This document shows positions 19,201 to 34,200 of a DNA stretch of 64,000 bases, one piece after another (the first letter of the stretch is position 1; each line of letters begins with the position of its first letter). Below the pieces are notes generated by a model, which saw nothing but the letters and a program-made list of their open reading frames with translations, was not told the origin of the DNA and did no database searches. Position numbers and translations under genes: made by a program. The DNA comes from a virus. The stretch covers positions 62,001 to 126,000 of IMG/VR virus record IMGVR_UViG_3300043464_002284. The stretch is one strand, 5' to 3'.

Positions 19201-22200
19201 TTATGCGTCACCTGTTCTATCCATCCATTGTTTCTTTGAGTCTTGTCTTGCTCCTTCTCGACCCATTTGTCCAGCAGACTGGGCTATTGGCATCATACCA
19301 GCCAAACTTTGTTCGATAACTTGATTAGCATTGCCAATATTAACATTACCTCCAAGAGTTAGCGTAGGTTGGGCATTTGCGATGTCTTGTCCAGCAGATG
19401 ATATTGTATTAGCGCCTTCTACCACTCTTGATGCTCCTTGATTAAATACGGCCCCGCTCTGTTCAAGTCTACTAGCAAATTCATCAACCCAGGCCGGTTT
19501 AGCCATAACTGGCTGACTCTGATTTGCTGATGTACTGGTTAATACACCGCTCTGAGACGACATATTAGTTATATTATTATTAACCATTCCAGCGTCTTTC
19601 AGATACTTAGGTTGAACAATTCCTCCATCGGCCAGATACTTTACTACTCCTCCATGAGCATAATGGCCACTATTAATAGCATTTAATACTGGCATAAATC
19701 TCTGGGCTGATTGGCGATTAACAACAAATTCTCCGGGTGTTAGCATTGCTGGAACACTATCGCTACCAAACTGTTTAGCTTCTATTAGGGCTCCATTACT
19801 AGCATAAACTATACCTCCAGAAGCTTTGTTTTGTGGTGTTTTTTCTTTGTTTGGGAATGCATAGTTATAGCCAGCTGGTAATCCTGCTCCTGTCGCCAAG
19901 GTAGTCAAGCCTTTTTTGGTTCCTAGCACAGAACCAAGAAACCTAGAAACTGGTCGAACTAGTGGTACATTATCTCCAATAAATTGTCCATAACTTGCTA
20001 CTTTTTCTGCTGTCTCTTTTGATAATTTACCTCCTCCTAACTTAACACCTCCTACTGTAACTTCTCCAGAAGATATGCTATCCAACCAAGCTGCAACTTT
20101 TTTACCAGCTACACGAGCATTTGTTTTTGTCTTTGGTGTCTTTGCTGCTGCTGTTGTCACTTTTGGTACTGTTGCCGTCTTTGCTGCTGTTGCCGTTGTT
20201 GGGGTTGCTGGAGAAGGGACGGGTATTGTTGTTGCTCCTGTCGTGGAAGTAACAGAAGATGGTACTGGTTGACTAAGAAATGTTGGGGAAAGATCAGCAG
20301 GTAATTCTATAGGAGCACCAAATGGCTGGTCATTGCTCATAAGGTTTCTGGTCTGTAATTCATTTAACTGAGTCGTAGTAGGGCCTGATGGTGGCTGTGA
20401 AGCACCATTCCATGATGACGGCTTTGTAGGATTATTAAATCCTGTTGGACTTGTACCTACTAGTCTGGTTCCGTTACCTCCTGTTGGAATATCCATCAAT
20501 GTTGTTGGTTGCTGAACAGCAGATGGTGAGGTTACTGGGGGTTTTGGTGGAAATTCTCCTACTATTGATCGACTAAGTCCTTGGTATTCAGGTTTTCCAT
20601 TTAATACATTATCAACTCTGCGATTATTATATGCAAATTTATTATTCTCTGTGGTACTAAATTTTCTTACATTAGGCTTGCTAGTGAATAATCCAAAACC
20701 AATTTCTTCGAAAGCTGCCATAGTAGCTGCTGTATATGTTGTCTGAGACAAGTTTTCTGCTCTTTCGTAACTTGTTCCTAGGCCAGGAGCTAAATCTTCA
20801 GCTTGTTCTTTTTGTTTTTGGAAAGTAGTATCAAATTGTTGTTGTTGAGCTTGTTGTTGAGTAGCATAAAAGGTTGACTGAGGAGAACTTTCTCCATAAG
20901 TCATAGCTAGGGCTGGATCTACTATATTTTTACCAACTCCTCTCGCTGCTCCTAGCTGAACTTGAGTAAGTCCTAAATTGGCTGTTTCGAGAGCGGAATC
21001 TCCAAAAGCTCGTAACATAGCTTGTCCTTCGGACCCTGGTAGCGTAATCGCTGATGCTCCATGAGCTATGACTCCAACAGTTGTGCCTGCTGCTGCTTTA
21101 GCAGTTCCGGTAACAACCTCTCCTGTTCCTATGGCTGTTTCTTTTGCTCTGTCTGCATAAGCACTAGATTCTTTAGTCAAAACTGTTCCTAATGTTGCTC
21201 CTTCTTCAAAAGCTCCGGGTAAAGACTCAACATATTGTGAACTACCTAGCAATGGGAGACTCTGATTTCTCATATCCATCATTTTTGCGGCAGTAGAATC
21301 GGTCTTTGCCTTGGTAGGTATTTCAACATCTGTCTCATAACCTCTTGGTATAACTTCTCTTTGCTGTACTGGAACACCTAAAGATTTCTGAAAATAATCT
21401 AATCTTGCATAATCTTTTGCGCCCATCCCTTTCTGCGCGCGTTTTCTTAATCTTAGATATTCTTTTTGTTCTGTTTCGGGCAGTTCCATGTATGCTACTT
21501 GTGCTTTGTCTCCAACATTGCCTCCAAAAATATTCTGATCTGCTCCTATCAATTTTCTTTTTTCGTCTTCGGCTAATCTAGCATCAGCACCTAAGGCTTC
21601 TCTGTTTTCTTTTAATTTTTTGTCCATCTCTGGTCCACTACCAGATCTAAGAACAGTAGCAGCTCCAGCGACGGTTTCGGTAATAGGTAATACAACTCCA
21701 GTCATTACCTGGTCGGCAGCTTTATCTATTGCTCCAGGCAATCCAGGAGCATATGGTCCTTTTACTTCTCTATCTTTTTCTTTCTTTGCTTGTTTATCTT
21801 TATATTCTGGACTTTGAGTATAATGTGTGGAGGGGGCAGCTGCATCCTTCCATTGTCTACGAGAATATGTTGGATCTCTATCCATTAATTCTTTTTCTAT
21901 AGCTCTTCTAAAATCTTCTGTTTTCCATCTTTCTTTTGTCGGCGTTCCAGATTTCATTAATCTACGATAAGCAGAATCATAAGCATTAACATCCCAAGCT
22001 CCTTCTCTAGCTATAGTCTCCAAAAGTTTTTCTTTTCTCATTTCCGCTCTATCTGCGTATGCCAAATCTAATTGGCGTTGTCTTTCTCTCTGTAGACCAG
22101 CAGCTGTTGGTGTTGGTCCTCTATAGGTCGTAGAATCTGTGGCTGGTGCGGGTTTTACTTCTTTTTGTTCTGTAGCTTCTTTTTCTTTCTTTGTGTCTGA

Positions 22201-25200
22201 TGCTTCTTGATTAGGCGTGGGTGTTACTGGCACAGGTACTGTGGCACTGGTTCTGGATTCAACTCTTGAGGCATTTTCTGTTTCTTTAGTGGTCTCAGCT
22301 TCGTTTTTAGCTGTGGCTGTTGTTGGAGTGGTATTTCTTCCTAGTGCTTTGTCCAATAAATCTTTAACCATAGAACCAGCTTTAGCGATATATGCTTTTC
22401 CATTTTGAGCGAGGTGCTTGCCAAGTTCCTGATCTCTGGTTAACATTGCTAGTTGTGCTTTTATGTTTTCCTCAGAAGCTTTAGTTTTTGCTTCATGTCT
22501 AGCTAAGAACGCTACGTCTTGTGGAGATAATGAGTCTTCGCCTTTTAATTTTAGTCTATCTTTTAATGTTTCATATTTCTTATTATTTATCTGAGTCATC
22601 GCCCGCTCTCTGATAGCATACATATCAGGAGACATTAATTGTTTAGCCATTTCTTCTTTTTTATCAGGATCAGAAATAGTTCCTAAAATTCTTCTGTCTT
22701 TCATGGACAAAGATCTAAGACTTCTAGTTACATCTGCTGAATTTCTCTCAGTATCGCTTATTTTACCATCAAGATTAGGATCATAATTAACTCCGTCAAT
22801 AGTTGAGCTGGCTAAGGCTTCCATACTAGATTGGTATGAATTTGCCATGCTTTGTTGAGCCATCATATTCGCTTCACCAACAGGATATCCTTGTCTTAAA
22901 GCATTTTCTCTGGCACGAAAACCCTCTCTACGAGCAGCTGCAATTGCATCTCTCTGCTGTTTCCTTTCTCTATATTCGTCTTGTCTCTGTTCCTTGGCTT
23001 GTGCAAGATATTCCTCTCTTGCTGCTTTTCTTTGCTGAAATTGCGCTTGTCTTTCTTCTTTAGTCTGTTGTTGAGCCATACCACCACCAGCTAAATAAAC
23101 CACACCACCTTCACTAAAACCCTTAATTCCTCCATTGTTAATGGCTTCTAGTAGGGGAAGATGCTCTTGTGTGGCTCGTCTGTTTATAACAAATTCGCCA
23201 GGGGTAAGCATTGCAGGAACAGTGTCAGTACCCCTAGGCTCAAAATTAACTAAGGTTCCTTGTGAAGCATAGATCATACCTCCGGTTTGTCTATATAAAG
23301 GGGCCTTGTCTTTATAGTAATCAAAGTCTGGTAAATCAGTATTAAATTTTTCTTTTCCTCCAATGTGCTTATATCCTGCGCTAGCATCTTGATATAAAGC
23401 ATCGTTCTTTACGGCTTCTAGTTCGGTTAATCTGGTATCATAAGATTTTGGTTCGCCAGAAGCGGCGTCAGTAACATCTGCTGTGCCCTGTTCTGTTAAA
23501 TAGTCAGAACCAAGCCATCCACCGCGTCCTCCACCATACCAGCTCTGCAAATCAGTTAAAGCAGTACCAAACATGGCTCCGGTTTGAGGACCAAATAATA
23601 ATGAGTTTGTACCAGGATCTCTTGCTGTTGGTACAGCACTAATGAATTCTTGAATTAGCCCTTTTCTAGAATCTCTATTAGGAAATTCATTATATGGATT
23701 AATGGCTAGATTAAATAGTTCTTGATAAGTTTTAGGTAACTGTTCTGGACTTATTTCTTTAGTCTCATTGGAGCTAGAACCATCATTATTGATTTTAACT
23801 CCCTTTAGCTCGTTTTCTCTTTGTCTTTTTTGGTCTTTGGTAAATTGTTCAGTACCAACACCTGCCATTCTAACACCCATACCCAAAGACTGGAAAAGCT
23901 CGATTGCTTTTCTATTCATTGCAGGATCGCCTTGAGGAGTTTGATTTTGGAAATCTGCTTTACCAAAAAGACCCATTAAGGAACTAGTATCTCCATCAGA
24001 AATAGCTTTGAATGCGTTAGTTGCTCCATACAGATTAGTTAATCCTGCAACTGCTTGATCTCTATAGGAGTCGGGAATTCTGCTCATTACCTGATTTATT
24101 CTTTGTACTTTGCTATCAAACACCTGGGATAAATTACCCATGTATGCTCTTAAAGTACCCAAGTCTACATCATATATGCTCTTATACTGACTATCAAGAG
24201 TAGGATGAAACCATCCATTACCAAGAATGTCTGGTAACTCAAATTGACCACCAGAGCTAAATAAGCTTTGAGCACCCAGTATCATAGCCAAAGAAGCACC
24301 AGGATATTGTTTATCCTCTAACGATTCTGCATCGTTTGTGCTATTCTTCATTTTCTTCTTGGCTTGATCTTTAGAGTCCTTATTTAATTTACTACTAATT
24401 GCTTTAGCAGACGATCTTAGGTAGTCTCCTATTCTCAATGAAATTGTACCGTTATAAGCTTCTCTGAAAGAAGTAAAATCTCCGAACGCTGTGGGCTTAA
24501 GGAAATCTGCTCTTATATCTACTGTTTTGTCATTTATTCCTGTTTCCAGTGCCTTTGTTCTAGAGTCTTCTATGCCGTATTGCTTTAATGAGTCAAAATA
24601 TTTATTAACAGCAGGATCAGCATTCAAAAGATCCCTAACCTGACTAATAGGCTCATTATTTTTCATCCCAGCATCTCTTATAAATAATTTGCTGGCTTTT
24701 TCTTTTAGGTTTGCAAAAACAGACAACTCACTCTCCACAGGCTGAACCCAATATACCTTTTCATTTGGAGCAATGCTTGATGAGCCACCAACACCAGCAC
24801 TATTAGTATATTCTAAGTATGATAAATCGTATGGTAATTTTACATCTGGTTGTTGTAGTAAAATTTTGCCAGTATTTTGTTTACTAGATCCTACTCCACC
24901 TAGCTTGTCTTTATTCTGTTCGACCTCTGCGTTCATGGCCTTTTGAGCTGATTCTGCAAATTCAAAATCTCCTCCGCCTATCCAAGCAAATTCTTTAGTT
25001 GGTCCAGTTAGTAGTCCATTTTCTTCTGGGGTAATATTAATGGCTCTCTTAGCTGGGTCTTTACCGAAATATTCTAAATCTCTAAATTTGTCGGTATGTT
25101 TGGTCATGTCTTCAATATCTTTAATATACTTATTATTCCAATTATCTAAAGAAGTACTATAAACTACTAATGCGTCTTCTGATGTGAAAGGCTCTAAATC

Positions 25201-28200
25201 TATAGAGTCTCCCTTAAATACTTCTGATACTATTGTTCCTTTGTATATCTTGTCTAGTTTAGCATAGAATGATGCCGCTTCTATATCTTTATCAGACTTA
25301 CTCTTTGCCTGATCTGTAAGAAGATTCTTTTTGGCCGTTTTTACACGATCAAATATCTGGAAAAGTCTATTTACATAATCTTGTTGATCTGTTATCGGTA
25401 AAGCAAATGGGTTTACGCCAAGAGAAGCTCTTATAGAAGACATTTTTGAAGAAGTTTCGCCAACATTAGAAGCAAATAAACTTTTATAAATACCACCCTC
25501 TATATAATAGTCTGGAAGACTTTGCTGATTAACGTCCTTATCAATATCTCCATAGAACGGACCAAATTTAGCATCAGATAGCGAATGAGCCAAAGAATCA
25601 AATTGAAGCTGAGCTGTATATCCTCCAGCTGTAGTATTAGTAACAGTGACCTTGGGTTTAAAATTACCACTAAGCTGTTTGGCTTTTTGCATGGTCGGAT
25701 AAAAAATGGGACCATCGCCCATATTGTAGAAATCGTCCTTAACCTCAAAAGAAGAAGGCAAGTTAGATTCCAGCTCCTCTAGTCTCTTCTGGTATGCTTC
25801 TATCTTATTCTTTTCTATTTCTTTACTTTGTTGTCTTAATACATCCGCTTCAGCATTATCGGCATCAACAACAGTCATCATACTAACTGGTCTTACAGAC
25901 CCAGGCGATCCAGAAGACGACGAATAAAGCCTATTATCCGCACCTCCAGAAACTCGAAGTGTTTTAGTAGTAGCAGATATTGGCTGTCCTGCTCCTAACA
26001 TATAACTATCTGTAGAAAATTCTTTAGAGCTTCCTTTTTTGTATGAGAAAGAATTATTAGCAAGTTCCGAAAGAGGGAATGATTGTTTGGTTTGGAAAAA
26101 TGGCATAACCTGAACATTATCATATCCAATCATCATTTTGGTGTTATTCCATGTTCCAAGTACCGGGTATTCTTTATCTGTTACTGTTGTACCAGAAGAA
26201 CCAAAATCAGATTTAGAAATATTGGAGACATACCCACCATCAGCATAATAACTTGTTTTACCACTATTAATACTATGTAATAATCCTAAATTGTTTGCTG
26301 TTGCTGTTCTATTAACAACAAATTCGCCAGGAGTTAACATAGCAGGAACGGTATCTGTTCCCTGTGGCTTGAAATCAACCATAGTGCCAGCAGCTGCGTA
26401 TATTACTCCTCCTAATGCTTTTGGTTCAGCAACTGTTACTGGAGCGCGAACGCCTTTGGCAATATCGTCTAATTGTTCTTTATTAAAATTAAGAGTTACG
26501 CCAGTTAAGGCAGTCTTAATCGCATCCGCTGTTGTCTTAGCAATATCATTAGCTAGTTCACTATTAATTTGAGCTAGCATCTCGTTAGCTTGAGTTTGAA
26601 CATCAATAGCTTGTTGATAAACTTTAATAGCTTGCTGGGTTTCATTATCAGATTCAGGATTGCGCAAGGCGTTGAGTATTTCTTTAAATTGAGTACTGAC
26701 TCCCACACCACTATCTTTTAACATGGACTCTAATACATTAGCTTTGATATTATTAGCTTGTTTACCGTCTCCTAATAATGGAGTAATATCATTTAGTGTG
26801 CTGAGAGTGTCTCTTCTTTCTTCTGCTGTTTGTGGTACAACTTGTCCAGCACTCATTCTTTGCAAACTAGTAAGAGACTTATTAAAGTTAAATAGCTCTT
26901 CTGGTCCACTAGTAACTAGTTTTTCAATTAGTCCTACTTTGCCCTGTTGTTTACGTTGAGCCTCTTGAATTGCGTTTAAAGCAGCTGATGCGGCAGATCC
27001 CGATTCTGCCAAAACTTTTAGTGCTGCACCAGTTTGTCTTAGTTGAACATTTGTTTGTTTTAGTGCGTTTTCATTATTAATAACGTTTTGAATAGCATTC
27101 TTATTTCCGCCAACACTCTCATTTTTAGATAATTTAACTTCTGCTTCTTGTCTTTGTCTCTGACTATTAAGATCATCCATGCGATTACGAATATCTGTTG
27201 GACTAGTTAGTCCTCCGGTCATGCCCCCAACTTTCTGGTCCCTTAATTTAGTCCCAATATCTGCTCCATAATTTTTACCCAAAGCTTGTCCTAAGCTCAT
27301 AGCTCCTTCTATAGCAATATCATTAGCTTTTCTTCTTAAATCAGCAGCTTGCATTTCCATATCAGCTGATCTATTTAATGCTTCAGCATAATTGTTTAGA
27401 TTATTTTGCCAGTTTTGTAGAGCTGCAACAGAAGCGTTTTGTGCATTTTTAGCAGAGTCGATGGCATTCTTAAGTCCGGGTATTCTGTCTGTTAATTGAT
27501 CAATATCAATCTTTTTTGTTCCTTCTTTCCTAAGATCTCCAACAGCGGAGGCTATTTCTTTAGTAAGTTGTTTTGATAGATCTTTTGGTAAAGATAATCC
27601 ACTAACTTGATCTCCTATTGACTTTTCAAGATCCATAACGATTTTAGTATCGCTAGCTCCAGGATTTTTGGATATGGTGGAGTTGATCGAAGACAATAGT
27701 GATGTTTCTAATTTTTCTCCTAATCCAGACAAACCGGATACGATTTGAGAATCAAAACCGAAAATGGATCCTGCCTTATTATTGGCTGAATCGACACGCT
27801 CTTGAGAATAAGCTTTGGGATTTTTAAGGACTTCGAGTGATTCAAGTTCGGTGTTGGTGCTATTCTTGCCACTTCCTGTCATAGCAGCAACATTAGAATC
27901 TAAAGCATTATTAAATTTTGCAAGTTCGGCATTGGTTCTATTTACAGAAGCTTCCATATTCTCAAATAGTCTCTTAAAGCTCATGGTAAAAGATCTAGAG
28001 GTTTTTTCTAGATCAGCAGCTGCTCTGGCCCTATCCGATGCTAGCATCATCTTAGATATTTCTTTATCTGCATGAGCTCTTATAATAGCTTCTTTAGCTG
28101 CTTCTCTATCTGCAGCTGTTCTGTAGGATGTAGAGTTATCGATAGCTAATATTTGTTCTTGAACAGCAATATTAGATAATGCTATATTTTTAGCGAGGCT

Positions 28201-31200
28201 CGCGTACTCTGGGGATGCTTTAACGTCAGAAAATGTTTGTCCGGCTCGCCCCTTAACTTCAATTAATTGTTTTGACTGAGTAGCTATTTCTGAGTATTGT
28301 TTGGCGTTAGTTTGTGCTTGTTCTGGTATCATAGCAGCAGTATATGCTCTTCTTTGAGAGGTTCCACCAAAAACATCTAAAGAACTCAGATATGCTAATG
28401 TTCCTTCTTTTTCTAAAATCTTAGATCTATCGACAGAGTCTTTTCCTCCACCCATAATACCCATACTATCAAGTAAATTAACAAAAAAAGCTTTTGGTAC
28501 AGTTTGATCTATATTGGTGGATGCTTCGGCTTCTTTACCAGCAGTTACTAATTTTTCTGATACTTGTCTTTGAGCTGCTAAATCTTTGGCATCTCTTCCT
28601 AGGGCCTCAAATCCTGAAGCTGTACCTTCTAAAGCTCTTTGTATATTTTGACTTCTTAGATTTTTCTCAAATTCTATAAAAGCGTTTCTTCCATCTTTGA
28701 ATGCGGTAGCTAAAGCGGCTACAGCAGCACCGGCCGCTACGAAAGGAGCAAAAGGGCCCGTCTTGGCAGCAAGTTGTAGTCCTGCGCCAAGAGTAGATGC
28801 TGCTCCTTGAGCGCCAGCATAAGTTGCTGCTCCTTGAGAAGATGTTGGATCTCCCATGGCTTTTTGTACTAATCCAGGAGCTGCTGCAATACCCATATTA
28901 AGGGTGGTCATGCCTCCCATTTTAGCAAATGCTTGGCTATATGCTCCTCCCTTGCCACTTATAAAGTCAGAAACATTGCCTCCAAATTTTCCAGCACGGC
29001 TTTCTGAAAATCGCTTAGCAAGATCTGGGGCCATTTCCGCCATAACTCCAAATCTTTGACCTTCTCTACTTGCTATAAATTTTTGACGGTCTAGTGTTTT
29101 TGCTCCAGCACCACTACCAAACTCTCTTTCTAAAGTGCCAACGTCAACACCAAGCTGATCAGCCATTCTTTGCATTGCTATTTTCATAGCCTCCGCTTCT
29201 TCTGGAACATCTCCCAAAGATTCTATCATCTTCTTTTGTGCGGCATCTAGATCTCCAGCAGCAAGAGCGTTAGCTACGGCTCTGGCATTTTCGTCCACGT
29301 TTTCTAATGTTGGATTCAAATCCCTCATGCTTTTAGCAATAGCTTCAACTTCTGCATCTAATCTACTTGTAGCATCGGCTAGTCTTGTGTTGGCAGCATC
29401 TGCTTCAGGAGTACCGGCTGTGGTAGCAGCTACATCAGCTTTAGCTTGCTCTAGAGTATTACCCAGACCAGATAACTTATTTCTTTTTGTAGATAAATCA
29501 TAAGCCATTTCCTGCTTTCTACCAGCATATTGATCTTTGTCTTGAATTTGGTATGCTGACTGACCCAATTGTTTAGCCAATCCATACTTATATGAAGCTG
29601 TTGTTGTTCCTTCTTTTCTTCCTTTATATTCAAAGAATTTATCGTCTTGTTGTCTTTTATCCTGTAGTTCTGCTGAGGTCAATGATCTATTCTTAACGTC
29701 TTGTGTGGTTTTAGCATCTCCAAATTTTGCTGATTTATCTGTCTCAGCCTCTTCTTTAACTCTGGTTGCTGTATCCAGCTTTCCCTGGGCTCTTCTAATG
29801 GCTTTATTTTCAGTTTCAAAACGATCCTTACCTGTAGAAGTAGTATAGTCTCCCTTTTGTGCTTTTTCAATAACCTGTTGTTTTTGACTATCATTTAGAT
29901 CTTCAAATTTTGTACCTCCAAATGAATAGCCTTTTAGCTTATCAACTAAGTTTACTTGAGCGGCATTTAAAGTGTCTTGTCTTTGTTTTTGTGCTTTAGA
30001 TGCGTCATCTACGGTCTTAGACAAATCGGTAAACTCTTTACTAGCTGTTTCTATCTCTTTATCAAGATCCTCTAATGTTTTTTCTACTGCTTTAATTTTT
30101 GATTCTAATAATACTTTAGCTGATCCTGTCTCTGTAGAAGCTTGTTTTTTGAGCGTATCCAGTTCTGCTGTTTTGGTTTCTTTTTCTTCTTTCTTACTAA
30201 TAATATAGTCTGTAGCAGTTCCTCCTGTGGCAAATTTTTGAATCCCAACAGATCCACCAGAACTAAAGCCCAAAGCTTTTGTTGCAGCTTCGCGGATAAT
30301 AAAGCTACCAACTGGTAAGGTCACAGGGATGCTATCGCTGGTACCAGTTCCTGGTCCCTTAAATACACTGATTCCTCCATCAGAGAATCTACTCATTCCA
30401 TTACGATCAGCTTGATTCATGCGATTTAATGTACTGTAACCAATTCTCTTAGCTACTGTTGGTGGAACATAAGCTTCGCCATTACTGACTAAAGCTGGGA
30501 CAGTGCCTCCGCTAGCAAATTTTGGAGTGCGAGCACTAAAGTAAGATAATGCCATTGCTCTAGAGTCTGGCTTAGTTGAAGGTCTAACAACATCTGGACC
30601 ATTTATTAAATTAGGACTCTTACTATAGCCAGACTGTAATATCCATGCTGGATCAGTAGCTGGTGGCCATGTCTCTTCTTTGCCATATAATTTGGGATCT
30701 ATTAAAGAATCATTGCGGGTCCATTCTGATGGTTTTAATGGAGTTTTCTTTACATCTGATCTATTATTAAAATAATATTCCCATACTTTTTTAGCGTCTC
30801 CACTTACCATAGATCGATCTGATGTTAGCATTGCTCCTTTTTCAGTAGCAGCTTCCATTAACACATCATATAGTCTGGGTCCATAACCACTAGTAGCACT
30901 AGATAAGCCAACATAGTATAGATTATCTCTCATCTTATATGCTGTAGCATAACCTGATCTAGTATTATCCTTAAAGTATCCAGCATTAATCATTGTACCA
31001 TCTTCGGTGATACTAATTTTACCGTACTTTTTTTCTTTTTTCTGTTCAGGTTCAGCAACTCCGCCAATAGCAAGTCCTCTAGCATTTTTTATATCAGTTC
31101 TTGCTTGAGCTATCACTTCTAAAGCAGAGGGTCTATAGCCTATGTCGTTATTTTTATCTCTTAATGAATCAGCTAATGCTCTCAGGTCTGGTCTTAATGG

Positions 31201-34200
31201 CTTGGTCTGTGGCATTAACTGCTTTGCCATATCAGAAGGATTTGTTTTGATTCGAGCTTTTTGTTCTTCAAGCATTCTTCTTCGAGCTAAATCTTTTTCA
31301 AATTCTTCCCTGGTGAAATCCATCATCTTAGCGTATTCGTAGGCTTGTTGAAATTGACCACGACTTAAACCACTACTTTTTTCTAAATCATATACCTCTG
31401 GTCCCAACTTTTTGGAGATAACCTTATCCTTAAAAGGACTCTGAGTTGGATTTTCCATAAACTCTTTATCAACATCAACTCCTCTTGAAGGCCTACCACC
31501 AGCGCCAAATTTTTGTATTAATCCACCTAAATTATATCCTCTGTTTTTACGCCATTCTTTTTCGTCTCTGGTACGGCCTTCATAATCTCTAACTATACGA
31601 CCGTCTTTTCTTAACGCGCTTGCAATTCTATCCTCTCTGGCCATTTGTGCACCGGCGAACTTATCCTGAATAGCAGATGGGGGCGCTTTATATGGCTTTA
31701 ATAATGGGGGCATAGGAATAGAACCTTCGCCCATTCCACCAATTTGCCACTGTTCGCCATAACCCCCAGGAACAGGGATTTGTTTCATAAACTGTTCTTC
31801 AGTAAAGCCAGCTTTAATAATGTCCTCTAAATTGTACTTAAAGCCACCTCTCTGAATCAGCTTGGGGGCTTGATCTGGAGATCCCCCTTCGGACAATCTG
31901 ACCATACCACCCATAGCATATTTTTGTCTTTGAATTCCAGCACCAGCTAATAGTTCAGTTAAGGTAGAATCTAAAATCCCTTGTAAATTTTGATCCAGCT
32001 GTGGTGCTTTTTCTATTAGGGTTGTTAAGAATTCTTCTTTACCATTATCTTCCATTCTATTAATTTTTTCTTGAGTTATCCCAAACTTTTCACCTGATTG
32101 GAGTAAAGCTTCGTTTACTTTAGGATTTATTGGCCTATACTCTCTGGCTCTTTTAGCAGCTGTGCTTTGGGTATTTAAAACAGCAAGATTTTTTGTTAAA
32201 TCTTCAGGAATAGGAGTAGCACCCCTAGAAGAATCAAGATTCTGACGATAATAACTTGAAAGTACTTGACTTAAATTGTTTGACTTATAACTTCTTCCAT
32301 ATACAACATCAGCACTAGTATATCCACCTCCCGCTGTCAAGGAGTCAAAAGCATCGGCTAAATCGTCATTATCTCCAGAAAATAAAGAAGATACTCGACT
32401 TCTATATTTATCAAAACTTTCTGCTGATCTTGTTCTTAATCCTTCAAATAACTGATGGGTCATTTCATGATATAGTGTGCTATTCTTGGTATCACTGGAG
32501 TATCCCATAGAAGGAGCAAAACTAACAGTTCCACGACCAGTAGCTGAAGAAACACTATTTTGTTCAGTAAGTGCTGACTTTTCTGCTTCACGTTTTAGGT
32601 CTTTTAATCTAAAGAATCTATTTTTAAGACTATCTAACTCAATATAAGCTTTCTGAAATGCATCGCTATCAAAAGAGAAACTACCATCATCAAAAGTTTC
32701 AGTAGGAGTTTTTCTAATCTTTTTTATTTCTTTTTCTTTGGCTGTTATCAGTTTGTCTAATCCATAAACTTCTTGCTTTTCTTTTTCTCCATAGCCAAAT
32801 TTGGAAAGATCATAACCTTCGTATGGCCTAACTCCAGCTGCTCCTTTTGAGAATTCAGCGGCGGCAAACATCCCGAGACCTCCTCCTCTTTTACTTGCTC
32901 CAAAATCCAGTTGTAATGGTAGCGCCGTAGCTAAGTCTTCTTGTGGTAGTCCTACAAACTTAGCAAAATCTGACATTCTCGCAAATAAAGAGTCGCGACT
33001 AATTTTTTCTTTGAATGATGACGCAAATCTTTCTCTGTCGAACGGCTGTTGAAAAGACTCTTTTACTTTCTCATCATCAATCATTATCCTTTCATCTTTA
33101 GGATTTTTGTCCCATGCTAATTTAGCTCTTGATCTTTCACTAGCTGAATATTCTTCTTCAGCATATTTTTTTGATATTCTTGATGGAAATGTTGTTTCTC
33201 CAGTTCCAAAAACTTCTTTTGGTTTTTTGGTTTTGGCTGCTTTTGGTTTCCTGGCTTCGTCTGCTACTCCACCAGCCATAAAGTTTTGTACTTCGCCACC
33301 TTCAGCTAATGCTTTAACAACTTCTTTTTGAGTTTTTGCTTCTTTTAATTGTTTTGGCTCTGGTACTCCGTTGATAAGTCTAAAATATCTTTGAAATTCT
33401 TCGATAGCATCACTCCTACTATCGCTATTAATTGTTCTTTTAACTTCCGTGGGCATGGTTGGAGATATACCAGGAAATAGTTCAGCAGATTCTCCCAGAC
33501 CATCTGGATAGTCTATTGGTCGGGTTCTAGTACTAACATTGTCTAAGTTAGCCCATAGTCTAGCTAGAGCCTGTTCAATATATGCTCCTTCAATATTACC
33601 CTGGCCTAATGTTTCGAGTTGGTCTTTGGTAAGAGACCTTAAAGATACCGGCCCTGTTTTGGTTTTAGATGCTAATCCAGAAGCCAAGAGTTCTGATCCT
33701 TGTTCGGCATGTCTCTGAGCTGCCTTAATCTCTTCTTCGTATTTTTTACCCAAGCCTCTTTCTAAAATAGAAGCAGTAACAGAAACATCTTCGCCAGCAG
33801 CATTTTTACCCAACATCCATGTAAATGGGCCAGATAGTCTTTCGTGTCCGATTGGCAACATACCAACTAATCCAACCATTTTGGATTCTTGAATAGCCTG
33901 AGACAGCTCTTCCGTTTTAGCTCCAGTACGAGCATTGTATTGTGTTTCTAGCCATTCTTTTACAGCAATATATCCTGCTGTTTTATCTTCTGATAGTCCA
34001 GGATACGTTTGTCTCCAAACCTTTTTTACTATACCTGGATCTATAGTTTTACCTGCGAAAATACCAAATGTTGGATCAGAGGGGATTGGTAGATTTAGGA
34101 AGGCTCTAGTGATTGTCTTGGAATCTGTTGGTAATGTGCCAGAACCCTTTGGCGCTGCTAATTGTTTAGTTACATTTTGTTTAATGCTCTCTAATAGAGA

